This document shows, piece by piece, positions 15,595 to 23,673 of a DNA stretch of 49,732 nucleotides; within the stretch, counting starts at the first letter, position 1, and each line of letters starts with the position of its first letter. Under the pieces are notes generated by a model. The model made no database searches, was not told where the DNA came from, and saw only the letters and a program-made list of their open reading frames with translations. A program made the translations under genes and the position numbers. The stretch comes from Acidobacteriaceae bacterium (lineage in GTDB: Bacteria > Acidobacteriota > Terriglobia > Terriglobales > Acidobacteriaceae): the NCBI GenBank assembly GCA_031296355.1, contig JARLFX010000194.1:1-49732 (forward strand), given 5' to 3'.

Positions 15595-17339
15595 TATGGA
15601 CCTTTCCGTACATAGGCTTTCATTGTGGCAAGAGGCTTCGTGCTGACGACAGCAGGGCGAATCGTATATGCACCTACAGTGGCTGGAATGATAAAGGTCT
15701 CTGCATAATGCACCGTCAGCGGGGAGAACGCACCGGTCGGGCTCTCCACGACGGCGGCTTCTCCTTCAACGAGGTTCAGTACGTTCAAATTGCCCTGCGT
15801 ATCATGGGGAACCGGTCCAGTGAACCAGTGCCGGCGCGTTTCAATGAACTCCAGGGGATGAAGTCCTGTGCGCTCTTCGCGCCAGCCATCTCCTTTGGCC
15901 AAGGGAGCTTCCTGATTAATGAGGTTCTCCTGTACCCAACTGGTTGTGCGATCCCACTGGATGTTTTTAAGTCCATGTTCGAGGTGGATTGGACGGGGGC
16001 GGCCATCCAATCCCATGCGGCCCCAGTCCCACAGTTTAAACGTGAATATATAAGGCGTTGCACTGATCTCAAGCACCATGCTGTTGTGCCCTGAACAGTG
16101 AATGGTGCCCGCTGGAATAAGAAAATGGTCATGCTTGCGAACTGGCCACGCATTTACATACTTTTCGGCGGGGAAAGGCGGACCGCCCGTCTGTGCAACG
16201 TTCAGATCAGTGGCCATTGACTGTGGGTCAATTCCATCGCGCAAACCCAGGAAGACGGTTGCGTCAGGTGCGGCGTCAAGGATGTAGTAGCTTTCATCCT
16301 GGGTGTACGGCATGCCGAACTGCTCCTGGATATAGCTGCGCAATGGATGGACCTGTAGCGAAAGATTGCCACCCTCCATGGTGTCCAAAAAATCAAATCG
16401 AATAGGGAACTCAGCACCAAATTTGCTAACGATGTCTGCGCCGAGCAGTTCATGAGGATGTTCGTGGACGAGCGTCAACGATGGCAGTTCGAACGTGCGT
16501 GCGCCAAACCGAAGGGCCAAACTGTTTTCTTCAGGGACGCAGTCAAAACACCACGCATAATTTGGTGGGCCATCAGGGAGATCGCATACATTCCGCATCC
16601 ATTGACCGCCCCAGGGACCCGGATCGAAAAATGGAACTACGCGGAAAGGCTGTTGGGCAACTTGAGTTAGTGCGGCGCGAAAAGTGCTGCCGCTGAGCAT
16701 CGAAGGCTTTGCCGGAAGATTGCCATCAATCCAGAAGTCAACGTCTGGATATAGCTGGTGACGTTTTCGATCAGCGGCACGCCAGTCGAGGAAGAAGGCG
16801 CGTTTGTAAAGCTGCGCAGGAGTTGCTGAAGCATTATCGAGTCCAAGACTGGAAACTTCACCGCGACGCTGCCGTTGCTGGATTTCCCATCGGGCAACGT
16901 CTACATAGATCAACAGATCGTAAGTTGGCAGCACCAAAGTAGCGCCGGTTCCGAGAGCTATCACGCGGCCCTGAGCATTCCCTGCCATGCAGCGGGCTTG
17001 GTCCAACTTGTCTGGATCGAAGAATTCGGTGAGTTCCACTGGCATCATCCGAGCAAATACACGGTCGTCGCCTAGCAAGTTTGCAAATTTATCTTCAATT
17101 GCCGTGGGAGGCAGCATGAGAGCTGCGCTTTCAAGTACAAGCTCAGGCGCAAGACATGCGAGAAGCTCTTTCCTTAGAGACTCGATATTTACGCCGGGAT
17201 AACATTCGATTGCGATCCGGCTGCAATCACTGTGGGTAAGGAGTCGATCGCAAATTTCGCGCCAACCTGATGCGCAGTCGCTGTCGGTCGAAGAGATTAC
17301 TACAGCAGGATGCTTTTCATAATTGGACCGACGAGTCAA
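15594..17339 (-). CDS. manA: Class I mannose-6-phosphate isomerase with N-terminal extension
   Basis: A 581-residue protein. The C-terminal 350 residues are a type I phosphomannose isomerase: WGGQWM at about 238, then LQVHP with the zinc-binding Gln/His, DESYYILDAAPDATVFLG, and HDHFLIPAGTIHCSG, followed by a second cupin. It interconverts mannose-6-P and fructose-6-P. About 225 residues precede this core, where the compact family has almost none. They include LLIYVDVARWEIQQRQRRG and FFLDWRAADRKRHQLYPDVD, reminiscent of a nucleotide- or sugar-kinase lid, but no P-loop is present. The start overlaps the end of the ROK kinase gene by 4 nt (ATGA). In context it would feed mannose into glycolysis after phosphorylation by the neighbouring kinase. 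Confidence 0.85.
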   Translation of the reverse strand: MTRRSNYEKHPAVVISSTDSDCASGWREICDRLLTHSDCSRIAIECYPGVNIESLRKELLACLAPELVLESAALMLPPTAIEDKFANLLGDDRVFARMMPVELTEFFDPDKLDQARCMAGNAQGRVIALGTGATLVLPTYDLLIYVDVARWEIQQRQRRGEVSSLGLDNASATPAQLYKRAFFLDWRAADRKRHQLYPDVDFWIDGNLPAKPSMLSGSTFRAALTQVAQQPFRVVPFFDPGPWGGQWMRNVCDLPDGPPNYAWCFDCVPEENSLALRFGARTFELPSLTLVHEHPHELLGADIVSKFGAEFPIRFDFLDTMEGGNLSLQVHPLRSYIQEQFGMPYTQDESYYILDAAPDATVFLGLRDGIDPQSMATDLNVAQTGGPPFPAEKYVNAWPVRKHDHFLIPAGTIHCSGHNSMVLEISATPYIFTFKLWDWGRMGLDGRPRPIHLEHGLKNIQWDRTTSWVQENLINQEAPLAKGDGWREERTGLHPLEFIETRRHWFTGPVPHDTQGNLNVLNLVEGEAAVVESPTGAFSPLTVHYAETFIIPATVGAYTIRPAVVSTKPLATMKAYVRKGP

Positions 17340-18283
17340 AGGCTGTACTCCATGAGCTGAATTGCTCCGAGAAGAGCAGCATCTGAGCCGAGAGCGGCGG
17401 CCCGCAGGGGCACCGTGCGACCAGGGGTCCAGGCGTGCTTTGCAACATATTCCTGCAGATGCGGTAGGATGTCGTTGGCGCGTTTGAGGACTGCCCCTCC
17501 AAAGACGACAACTTCAGGGTCGTATGCATGAATCAGCGCGACGGTTAGAACAGACCAGACGCGCAGACAATGCTGAAGCGCGGCGATAGCCGGTTTGTCG
17601 CCCGATTCAATGGCTCGAAAAAGCTCGGCGAAACCAATTGTTTGGCTGTTGCCGAGTTCACCTTTGTCGCCACCAATTTGCTGGCGATAAATTTCAGGGA
17701 GAAATGTAGTGGAACCTTCCGCTTCCGCGCATCCACGATTGCCGCAGGTGCAGAGTCGTCCATTCAGCGTTATAGGTATATGGCCGCCAATCGTTCCGGC
17801 AAGCCCATGCTGACTCTGAAGCAGTTGGCCATTGAGCATTGCTGCGCCGCCGATGCCGCTACCCAGCGTAATCATGACAGCGTCGTGAGCACCGCAGGCC
17901 GCGCCAAACCGGCATTCACCCAGCAGTGCGAGTCTCGCATCGTTCTCCAGCAGAAAAGGCAACCCAAAAGCTTGCTGAAACCATGAGTTCAGGTTGAGCT
18001 GAGTCGCATCATTAAATTTCTCGTTTGTAGCCAGAACCCGTTTTTCCCGTGCACTCACGACGCCAGGAAAGCCAAGCACAACGGCGGAGCAATCAGAGAG
18101 GGGGATGTGGGTATCTACCAGCAACTGACTGAGAGTCTTTTGGATAGAAGGGAGGAGCGCGGCAAGGGACGAGGTGCCATCGGCAGGAAGACTATTGCTC
18201 GCAAGGACGACTCCATCACGGACGACAGCGCAAGCAAAATGAGAGCCCCCAAGATCGATGGCAAGAGCTGTTAGACCAGGCAA
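17336..18283 (-). CDS. ROK-family sugar kinase
   Basis: A 315-residue protein of normal length. The N-terminal ATP phosphate-1 motif is ALAIDLGGSHFACAVV. LLENDARLALLGE carries the catalytic aspartate, ITLGSGIGGAAMLNGQLL follows, and the ROK zinc motif CTCGNRGCAEAEGS (CxCGxxGCxE) is intact. ROK kinases phosphorylate glucose, mannose, fructose or N-acetyl-hexosamines. It overlaps the upstream isomerase gene by 13 nt and the downstream isomerase gene by 4 nt. Next to a mannose-6-phosphate isomerase, a manno(fructo)kinase or glucokinase role is most likely. It lacks the N-terminal helix-turn-helix of ROK repressors, so it is an enzyme and not a regulator. Confidence 0.88.
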   Translation of the reverse strand: MPGLTALAIDLGGSHFACAVVRDGVVLASNSLPADGTSSLAALLPSIQKTLSQLLVDTHIPLSDCSAVVLGFPGVVSAREKRVLATNEKFNDATQLNLNSWFQQAFGLPFLLENDARLALLGECRFGAACGAHDAVMITLGSGIGGAAMLNGQLLQSQHGLAGTIGGHIPITLNGRLCTCGNRGCAEAEGSTTFLPEIYRQQIGGDKGELGNSQTIGFAELFRAIESGDKPAIAALQHCLRVWSVLTVALIHAYDPEVVVFGGAVLKRANDILPHLQEYVAKHAWTPGRTVPLRAAALGSDAALLGAIQLMEYSL

Positions 18284-18837
18284 GGCTGACCATCCCTCTG
18301 CACTACTCGTTTGGTGAATCCCTTCGTGCGGATTTCAGCGTAGTCATGTCCTGCATCGCTGGGCCAACTGGCGAGGAATACCAGAGGTTGATCTCCAGTG
18401 TTGACGACGCGGTGAGCGATTTTTCCCGGAATGTAGTGCACCGTTCCGGGGGTCATGGTCTGATCCCACGTCTTTCCGCTTTCATCCATCAGCAGGAGAA
18501 TGCCTTTTCCCGTTGCTGTTGCGTAATATTCCGCGCGGTCGCGAAGGGAATGAAAATGGCCATGAGTCATGAAATATTCATCTCCGACACGGCCTGGCTG
18601 CAGGACGGTACATCCCCAGAATAATCCGCCGGTGGTTCCATCAGGCACAGGCCTCCAGAAGCGAACTCGATAGGTTTCGGTTTCAGGATTCATACTGCGC
18701 CATGCCGCTTCATCGTGAAAGATTCCGGACAATTGGCCGAGGGTTTTTACGGACTCTTCAATTCCATCGCCGCTGATCAAGCCGGAATGCCAATCGACGA
18801 ATGTAGAGTTGGGGCTGTTAGAGAGTGCGGCGCTCAT
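18271..18837 (-). CDS. Cupin-type glucose-6-phosphate isomerase
   Basis: A 188-residue protein, first gene of the operon. It matches the archaeal-type cupin phosphoglucose isomerase closely: YRVRFWRPVP, then the conserved LQPGRVGDEYFMTHGHFH and RAEYYATATGKGILLL, with HYIPGKIAHRVVNTG further on. The ligands His-x-His, Glu and the distal His are all present. It interconverts glucose-6-P and fructose-6-P with an Fe/Mn-type metal. Length is right for the family (about 190). It is divergent from the sugar transporter gene across a 186-bp promoter region. Bacterial carriers of this archaeal-type enzyme are a minority. Confidence 0.85.
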   Translation of the reverse strand: MSAALSNSPNSTFVDWHSGLISGDGIEESVKTLGQLSGIFHDEAAWRSMNPETETYRVRFWRPVPDGTTGGLFWGCTVLQPGRVGDEYFMTHGHFHSLRDRAEYYATATGKGILLLMDESGKTWDQTMTPGTVHYIPGKIAHRVVNTGDQPLVFLASWPSDAGHDYAEIRTKGFTKRVVQRDGQPCLV

Positions 18838-19023
18838 GAGTAGAAATTATAGCTCCACTATGAAGTGATTTCATTATAAACATCAAAATTATGATGGTTT
18901 AATCGAAAAAAATTCACCAAAATGCTTGATTGGTAATATAACTATCCTTGGGAATTATGTACCGAGATACTTCGTGCATTCATTCCTCAAGGTATCAGCA
19001 ACCAAGAACTGGAAGTGACGATT
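18838..19023. promoter_or_regulatory. Divergent promoter region with operator-like repeats
   Basis: An AT-rich 186-bp region between the minus-strand isomerase operon and the plus-strand transporter operon. ATGAA-5nt-TTCAT at 18860-18874 is a perfect inverted repeat. AAACATCA ... TGATGGTTT at 18878-18900 is a near-palindrome of 23 bp. The two are separated by 3 bp. Such a pair is a plausible operator shared by both operons; the nearby DeoR-type protein is one candidate ligand. I could not place -35/-10 boxes with confidence. Confidence 0.5.
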
Positions 19024-20367
19024 ATGCAGCAAGGCAAGACGATGCCTCTCTTTGTAGTCATGATTGCCGCAAGTGCGGCCACTGCAGGTCTGCTCTTCGG
19101 GTATGACGTGGCAGTAATCAATGGCGCGTTGGTCTTTCTGCGAACCGACTTTCATCTCGGTTCTTTCCAAACCGAAATGGTGGCGACAGTTCTGTTTTGG
19201 GGCTGTGCGGTGGGTGCAGCTCTGGGAGGTTGGGCGAGCGATCGTTTTGGGAGGCGGCCGGCGCTGTTCTGTGCCAGTGTTCTGTTCTGCGTCGCAGCTT
19301 TCAGTGCAGCGACTGCTACTCATCTTTGGCAACTATTAGCAGCACGCGTACTGGCCGGTGTGGCTGTTGGCTCGGCATCTCTGGTCGCGCCGCTCTATAT
19401 TGCCGAAGTTGCGCCAGCCAGCACACGAGGAAGGTTGGTGACCCTGAACCAGCTTGCAACCGTGAGTGGAATTCTGATTGGATTTGTGTGCAACTATGAA
19501 TTGGCGCGGATTGTCCATGGCAATTGGCGGCTGATGTTTGGTGTAGGGGCGCTACCCGCTATTGCGCTGTGCGTTTCACTGATGTGGATTCCCGAAAGTC
19601 CCCGATGGTTGTTGCAGAACAGACTGCGCGATCGTGCCAGGCTCGTACTACAGCGAATCTCGCCGGGAATAGAGGTTGAGAGGGAACTCGATAAGATTGG
19701 TAATGCAATCCAAGAGGAAACAGGCACTTATCGAGAGCTGTTGGGCTGCAAATTGCGCAAGCCTATGGTGCTCGCTATCATGCTGGCGGTTATCCAGCAG
19801 ATCACCGGAATTAATATGGTGCTGTATTATGGCTCGATCATTTTTGCGGAACACACGGGTGCAAGCACCTCACAGGCCATCGGGATGAATGTGTTCGTCG
19901 GCATGGTGAATTTGGTCTTTACTATCCTTGGGCTCATGCTGATCGATAGGCTTGGACGCCGGCCATTGTTATTGATGGCCACCGGAGGAATGGGGCTATT
20001 TCTGATTGCATTTAGCGCTATGTTGCGTTATTTGCCAGGACACTCACAGCTACTGCTTGTGCCCGTTTTGGGGTATGTAGCGTGTTTTGCATTTGGGCTT
20101 GGTACGGGCGTTTGGGTTTGTCTCGCAGAGATCTTTCCGAATCACGTTCGCGCACGCGCCATGTCCATTGCGACGATTGCGCTTTGGATTTCTGTCTCAT
20201 GTATGAGCGCAACGTTCCTAACCTTTATGAGAATATTTACGGCTTCCAGTGTCTTCCTGGGATATGCACTGCTGTGCGCTGCCTCCTTCCTCTATATTTT
20301 TCTCAGTGTGCCAGAAACAAAAAACCGTACTCTCGAAGAAATCGAAATGATCTGGTCGAAATCATGA
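19024..20367 (+). CDS. Sugar-porter MFS transporter
   Basis: A 447-residue protein with 12 predicted membrane segments, sugar-porter family (xylose/glucose/galactose:H+ symport type). Signatures are LLFGYDVAVINGAL in helix 1, GWASDRFGRRPALF in the 2-3 loop, LYIAEVAPASTRGRLV, WIPESPRWLL, the helix-7 motif QQITGINMVLYYG, RLGRRPLLL, WVCLAEIFPNHVRARAM and the C-terminal PETKNRTLEEIE. The ATG at 19024 is preferred over the GTG at 19015 because GGAAG lies 8 nt upstream of it. The stop overlaps the next gene's start by 4 nt (ATGA), giving translational coupling to a secreted GH2. It would import the monosaccharide that the adjacent isomerase/kinase operon consumes. The exact sugar is not resolvable. 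Confidence 0.93.
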   Translation: MQQGKTMPLFVVMIAASAATAGLLFGYDVAVINGALVFLRTDFHLGSFQTEMVATVLFWGCAVGAALGGWASDRFGRRPALFCASVLFCVAAFSAATATHLWQLLAARVLAGVAVGSASLVAPLYIAEVAPASTRGRLVTLNQLATVSGILIGFVCNYELARIVHGNWRLMFGVGALPAIALCVSLMWIPESPRWLLQNRLRDRARLVLQRISPGIEVERELDKIGNAIQEETGTYRELLGCKLRKPMVLAIMLAVIQQITGINMVLYYGSIIFAEHTGASTSQAIGMNVFVGMVNLVFTILGLMLIDRLGRRPLLLMATGGMGLFLIAFSAMLRYLPGHSQLLLVPVLGYVACFAFGLGTGVWVCLAEIFPNHVRARAMSIATIALWISVSCMSATFLTFMRIFTASSVFLGYALLCAASFLYIFLSVPETKNRTLEEIEMIWSKS

Positions 20368-22613
20368 GCACACATAGAAGGTCTCTGTGGTTTGTCTACT
20401 GCATCGTCGTAGCTTTCTTATTGGGAAGTCCCCAACTGCATGCGACCACCGAAAATACACAGCGGGTGGTTCTTTCTCTGAATGGGCAGTGGGACGTTGA
20501 AGACAGTATTGGCCCAGAACAGATACCGAAGACTTATAGCCATACAGTGCCGGTTCCGGGACTGACGCATTCGGCAACCCCCGCATTCGCCGATGTCGAT
20601 CAGTACCAGAGCCGCGAACTTATCTTGAATCCCTTTTGGAAGGGTCTCCATTTCAAGACGGAGGTCGCGCAACTCGATGACGCGTCGGGCATAGCACGCC
20701 AGAAGCGTAACTATTTTTGGTATCGGAAGACTTTCACGGCACCTGCGCGTAATGCGGTGGCATTGCTCAAGGTGAATAAGGCGCAGTTTGGCACTGTGGT
20801 GTACCTAAATGGCATACGCATCGGCGAGCATGATCCATGCTTCACCGCCGCATATTTTGATGTAACGCATGCCATTCACTGGAATGCGCAGAACGAGCTC
20901 GTCCTACGAATCGGTGCCCACCCAGGCGTGCTGCCAAAGAACGTTTCCGGTGGAACCGATCTTGAGAAGAATCGTTGGACGCCAGGCATCTACGACGACG
21001 TAACTCTGCTAGCAATGAATAATCCAGCAATCGCTGTTGTTCAGGTTGAGCCGCGATTGGGAGATTCAAGCATCCGTGTGCAGACCGAACTGCATAACTA
21101 CTCCGATCACACGATCACCTCGAAGGTAAGGCAGGAGGTCTTCGATTGGAAGTCCGGCATACAGCGTTCACGCAGCATTGCCATGAAAATTGAAGTGCCG
21201 GCAGGCGCAACCAGGACGACGCTGCAGACAGTACCCATTCCGGGAGCACACCTCTGGAGCCCGGAAGATCCATTCTTGTATCGTGTTCGGACAAGCACAT
21301 CCGGCGATGGCACGGATACTCGTTTCGGCATGCGGGAGTTTCATTTCGATACGGTGACGCAGAGAGCTTACTTGAATGGCCACCCTTACTTTCTGAGAGG
21401 GTCGAATATCGCGTTGCACCGCTTTTTTGAAGACCCGGATAGCGGTATCCTCCCTTGGGATGAGGCATGGTTGCATCGCTTGCTGGTTGAGATACCCAAG
21501 CAGATGCATTGGAACGCGTTCCGATTTTGCATCGGGCCTGTTCCCGACCGTTGGCTGGAGATTGCGGATGAAAGTGGCTTGCTGATCGAGAATGAATATA
21601 TGGTTTGGACCGGTGGCGTACCGAGTCGGTATGACCCAGCGGAGATGGTCACCGAGTACAGCGAGTGGATGCGGGACAATTGGAACCACCCGAGCGTCGC
21701 CATCTGGGATGCGACGAACGAATCAGTACTGCCTGAGTTTTCCAGCGTAGTGATTCCTAAGGTTCGGTCTCTCGATCTTTCCAATCGTCCGTGGGAGAAT
21801 AGCTTCAACGCTCCCGTTGGGCCTGATGACCCCGTTGAAGATCACGAATATCTGTTCTATTCGACGGCAACCAATGACGATTCGGCGATGAGCACCGCCT
21901 TTAAAATGACCGACCTTGAGCGATTAGTGGGACCGCCAGCGAATAGGCCGACCAGCAAGAGCGGACACGCCATGATCCTGAATGAGTATGGATGGCTCTG
22001 GCTGAACCGGGACGGAACTCCAACATTGCTGACGCAGAGGCTCTATCCTCGATTGCTCGGAGACAAAGACACAACAGAGAATCGATTTGCTCTGGGAGCG
22101 TATCTGCTGGGTGGCGAGACGGAGTTCTGGCGAGCCTATCGTCGCTATGCGGGGGTGTTGCACTTTGTCTATCTTTCTGCGAGCGATCCAAATGGGTATA
22201 CATCTGACAGTTTCCATAACGTCAAGACGCTGGAGCTTGAACCTCACTTCATGAAGGCGATGGAGCAGGCATTCAATCCGCTTGGCGTGTATCTGAACTT
22301 TTGGCAGCCGACCATGAAGCCGAGCGAGCAGCGCGACTTCACCATTGCAATGGTTAACGATGACGACCATCAGCGATCCGGCACGCTGAGCCTTGTTTTC
22401 TTCGGCACGGATGGCAGCCGGGTCACCGCGGAGAATAGGCCGTTTGCGCTGGCTTCGCTTGGGGCCATGTCGTACACCGTGACCCTAAATGCGCCGGATA
22501 CGCCGGGAACATATTCTCTTCAGGCGATTGCCGCCCCCTCGGACGATGCCGCGCATCCCACTGTTTCAACGCGCAATGTTATCGTGCGTTCACTTGTGCC
22601 TTCAAAGCAATGA
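20364..22613 (+). CDS. Secreted glycoside hydrolase family 2 enzyme
   Basis: A 749-residue protein. The start at 20364 lies in the ATGA overlap with the transporter; the frame stays open upstream, but that part is antiframe transporter sequence. A signal peptide (LWFVYCIVVAFLLGSPQLHA) ends near residue 28. The order is GH2: jelly-roll sugar-binding domain (RKNYFWYRKTF-like, about 95-230, ENRWTPGIYDDVTL type end), an Ig-like domain (about 230-340, with HLWSPEDPFLYRV), and a TIM barrel from RAYLNGHPYFLRGSN. The acid/base candidate is E453 in NHPSVAIWDATNES and the nucleophile candidate is E541 in ILNEYGW. GH2 covers beta-galactosidase, beta-mannosidase, beta-glucuronidase and others. Next to mannose metabolism, beta-mannosidase is attractive, but this is inferred from context and not from a diagnostic motif. 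Confidence 0.85.
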   Translation: MSTHRRSLWFVYCIVVAFLLGSPQLHATTENTQRVVLSLNGQWDVEDSIGPEQIPKTYSHTVPVPGLTHSATPAFADVDQYQSRELILNPFWKGLHFKTEVAQLDDASGIARQKRNYFWYRKTFTAPARNAVALLKVNKAQFGTVVYLNGIRIGEHDPCFTAAYFDVTHAIHWNAQNELVLRIGAHPGVLPKNVSGGTDLEKNRWTPGIYDDVTLLAMNNPAIAVVQVEPRLGDSSIRVQTELHNYSDHTITSKVRQEVFDWKSGIQRSRSIAMKIEVPAGATRTTLQTVPIPGAHLWSPEDPFLYRVRTSTSGDGTDTRFGMREFHFDTVTQRAYLNGHPYFLRGSNIALHRFFEDPDSGILPWDEAWLHRLLVEIPKQMHWNAFRFCIGPVPDRWLEIADESGLLIENEYMVWTGGVPSRYDPAEMVTEYSEWMRDNWNHPSVAIWDATNESVLPEFSSVVIPKVRSLDLSNRPWENSFNAPVGPDDPVEDHEYLFYSTATNDDSAMSTAFKMTDLERLVGPPANRPTSKSGHAMILNEYGWLWLNRDGTPTLLTQRLYPRLLGDKDTTENRFALGAYLLGGETEFWRAYRRYAGVLHFVYLSASDPNGYTSDSFHNVKTLELEPHFMKAMEQAFNPLGVYLNFWQPTMKPSEQRDFTIAMVNDDDHQRSGTLSLVFFGTDGSRVTAENRPFALASLGAMSYTVTLNAPDTPGTYSLQAIAAPSDDAAHPTVSTRNVIVRSLVPSKQ

Positions 22614-22634
22614 CCGCATCGAAGTCGCAATGGT

Positions 22635-22671
22635 CACCCATAATTACGATTCAACAGAGTAATTATGGGTG
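22635..22671 (+). repeat. 13-bp intercistronic hairpin
   Basis: CACCCATAATTAC at 22635-22647 is the exact reverse complement of 22659-22671, with an 11-nt loop. There is no T-run. It lies between the GH2 stop codon and the ribosome binding site of the esterase, so it may set differential mRNA stability or partial termination inside the operon. An operator is an alternative reading. Confidence 0.6.
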
Positions 22672-22707
22672 GAAATATGTACCATCTTTAAGAGGAATAA
22701 TCGCACA

Positions 22708-23604
22708 ATGAATCTTCGGTCGGCTTTTTTATCGATGTGTCTCATTAGCCTCGGCGCGTCCATGGCAGCTCAATCGCTGCCGTTACCTGGCCCGTCTCAA
22801 ACGGATGGAGCGAAGATGTATACCTTCGTTTCAGGTATTCCGTATGCGAAGGGATTGCATGGAGAGTTGCTTGCCGATCTTTATTTGCCTAAGTCAAAAG
22901 GCATGCACCCTGCGGTGCTTTACATCCATGGCGGTGGTTGGAGCGGCGGAAGCCGAAATCAATTAAAGCGCATCGCTGCGGTGCTGGCTGATGCCGGCTA
23001 TATGGGCGTGGCCATTGATTATGATCTGACGGGGCAGGGAGGGACATTCCCGGTCTCGCTGATACAAGTCAAGAGTGCGCTGCGCTGGATGAGGGCCAAT
23101 GCTGCCACTTACAACATCGACACGAGCCGGATCGCCGTAATGGGCAGTTCAGCCGGCGGTGAGTTAGCTGCTGAAGTTGGACTTACTATTGGACGGAAAG
23201 GGTATGAGCGCGGAGAGAACCTCGAACAAAGTTCAGCAGTCGCAGCAGTAGCCGTACTCAATGGAGTTCTCGATCTCACCGATCCATCTGAACCTGCATA
23301 TTTAGTAGAAGGATATTTGGGCGGCAGTTGTACGCAGAAACTCGACGCTTGCCACGAAGCCTCACCGATATTTCTGGTACATACAGGCGCACCGCCATTT
23401 TTTGTTGGTCATGGAACGGCAGATCAATCTGTTCCATTTCAGCAGGCTCAGGTATTCGTTCAGCGTCTGCAGGCTGATCATGTGCCCGTAACTCCGATTA
23501 TTGCAACCGGAGCTGGACATACCTACTGGAATGACGACCGCTGGTTCCAACCAAATGTAGATGCGCTTAAGACTTTTCTTGCTGATACCTTGGCGCGCCA
23601 CTAA
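22708..23604 (+). CDS. Secreted alpha/beta-hydrolase (acetyl esterase/BD-FAE type)
   Basis: A 298-residue protein. The ATG at 22708 is preferred to the upstream in-frame ATG at 22669, because AGAGGA is suitably placed and a signal peptide starts right there (LRSAFLSMCLISLGASMAAQ). The fold markers are the oxyanion loop YIHGGGWSGGS, nucleophile S148 in MGSSAGGELA, D239 in GHGTADQSVP and H271 in GAGHTYW. This is the Aes/hormone-sensitive-lipase-like and bifunctional feruloyl/acetyl-xylan esterase group. Sitting between GH2 and a GH5-like gene, it probably removes acetyl or aryl groups from hemicellulose in the periplasm. Confidence 0.85.
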   Translation: MNLRSAFLSMCLISLGASMAAQSLPLPGPSQTDGAKMYTFVSGIPYAKGLHGELLADLYLPKSKGMHPAVLYIHGGGWSGGSRNQLKRIAAVLADAGYMGVAIDYDLTGQGGTFPVSLIQVKSALRWMRANAATYNIDTSRIAVMGSSAGGELAAEVGLTIGRKGYERGENLEQSSAVAAVAVLNGVLDLTDPSEPAYLVEGYLGGSCTQKLDACHEASPIFLVHTGAPPFFVGHGTADQSVPFQQAQVFVQRLQADHVPVTPIIATGAGHTYWNDDRWFQPNVDALKTFLADTLARH

Positions 23605-23673
23605 TTCGATTGTCTTTCGCAAACCGCGATGGCGCTGTAACTGTTTCCATAAACTGCTACGAAAGACGTCCAC

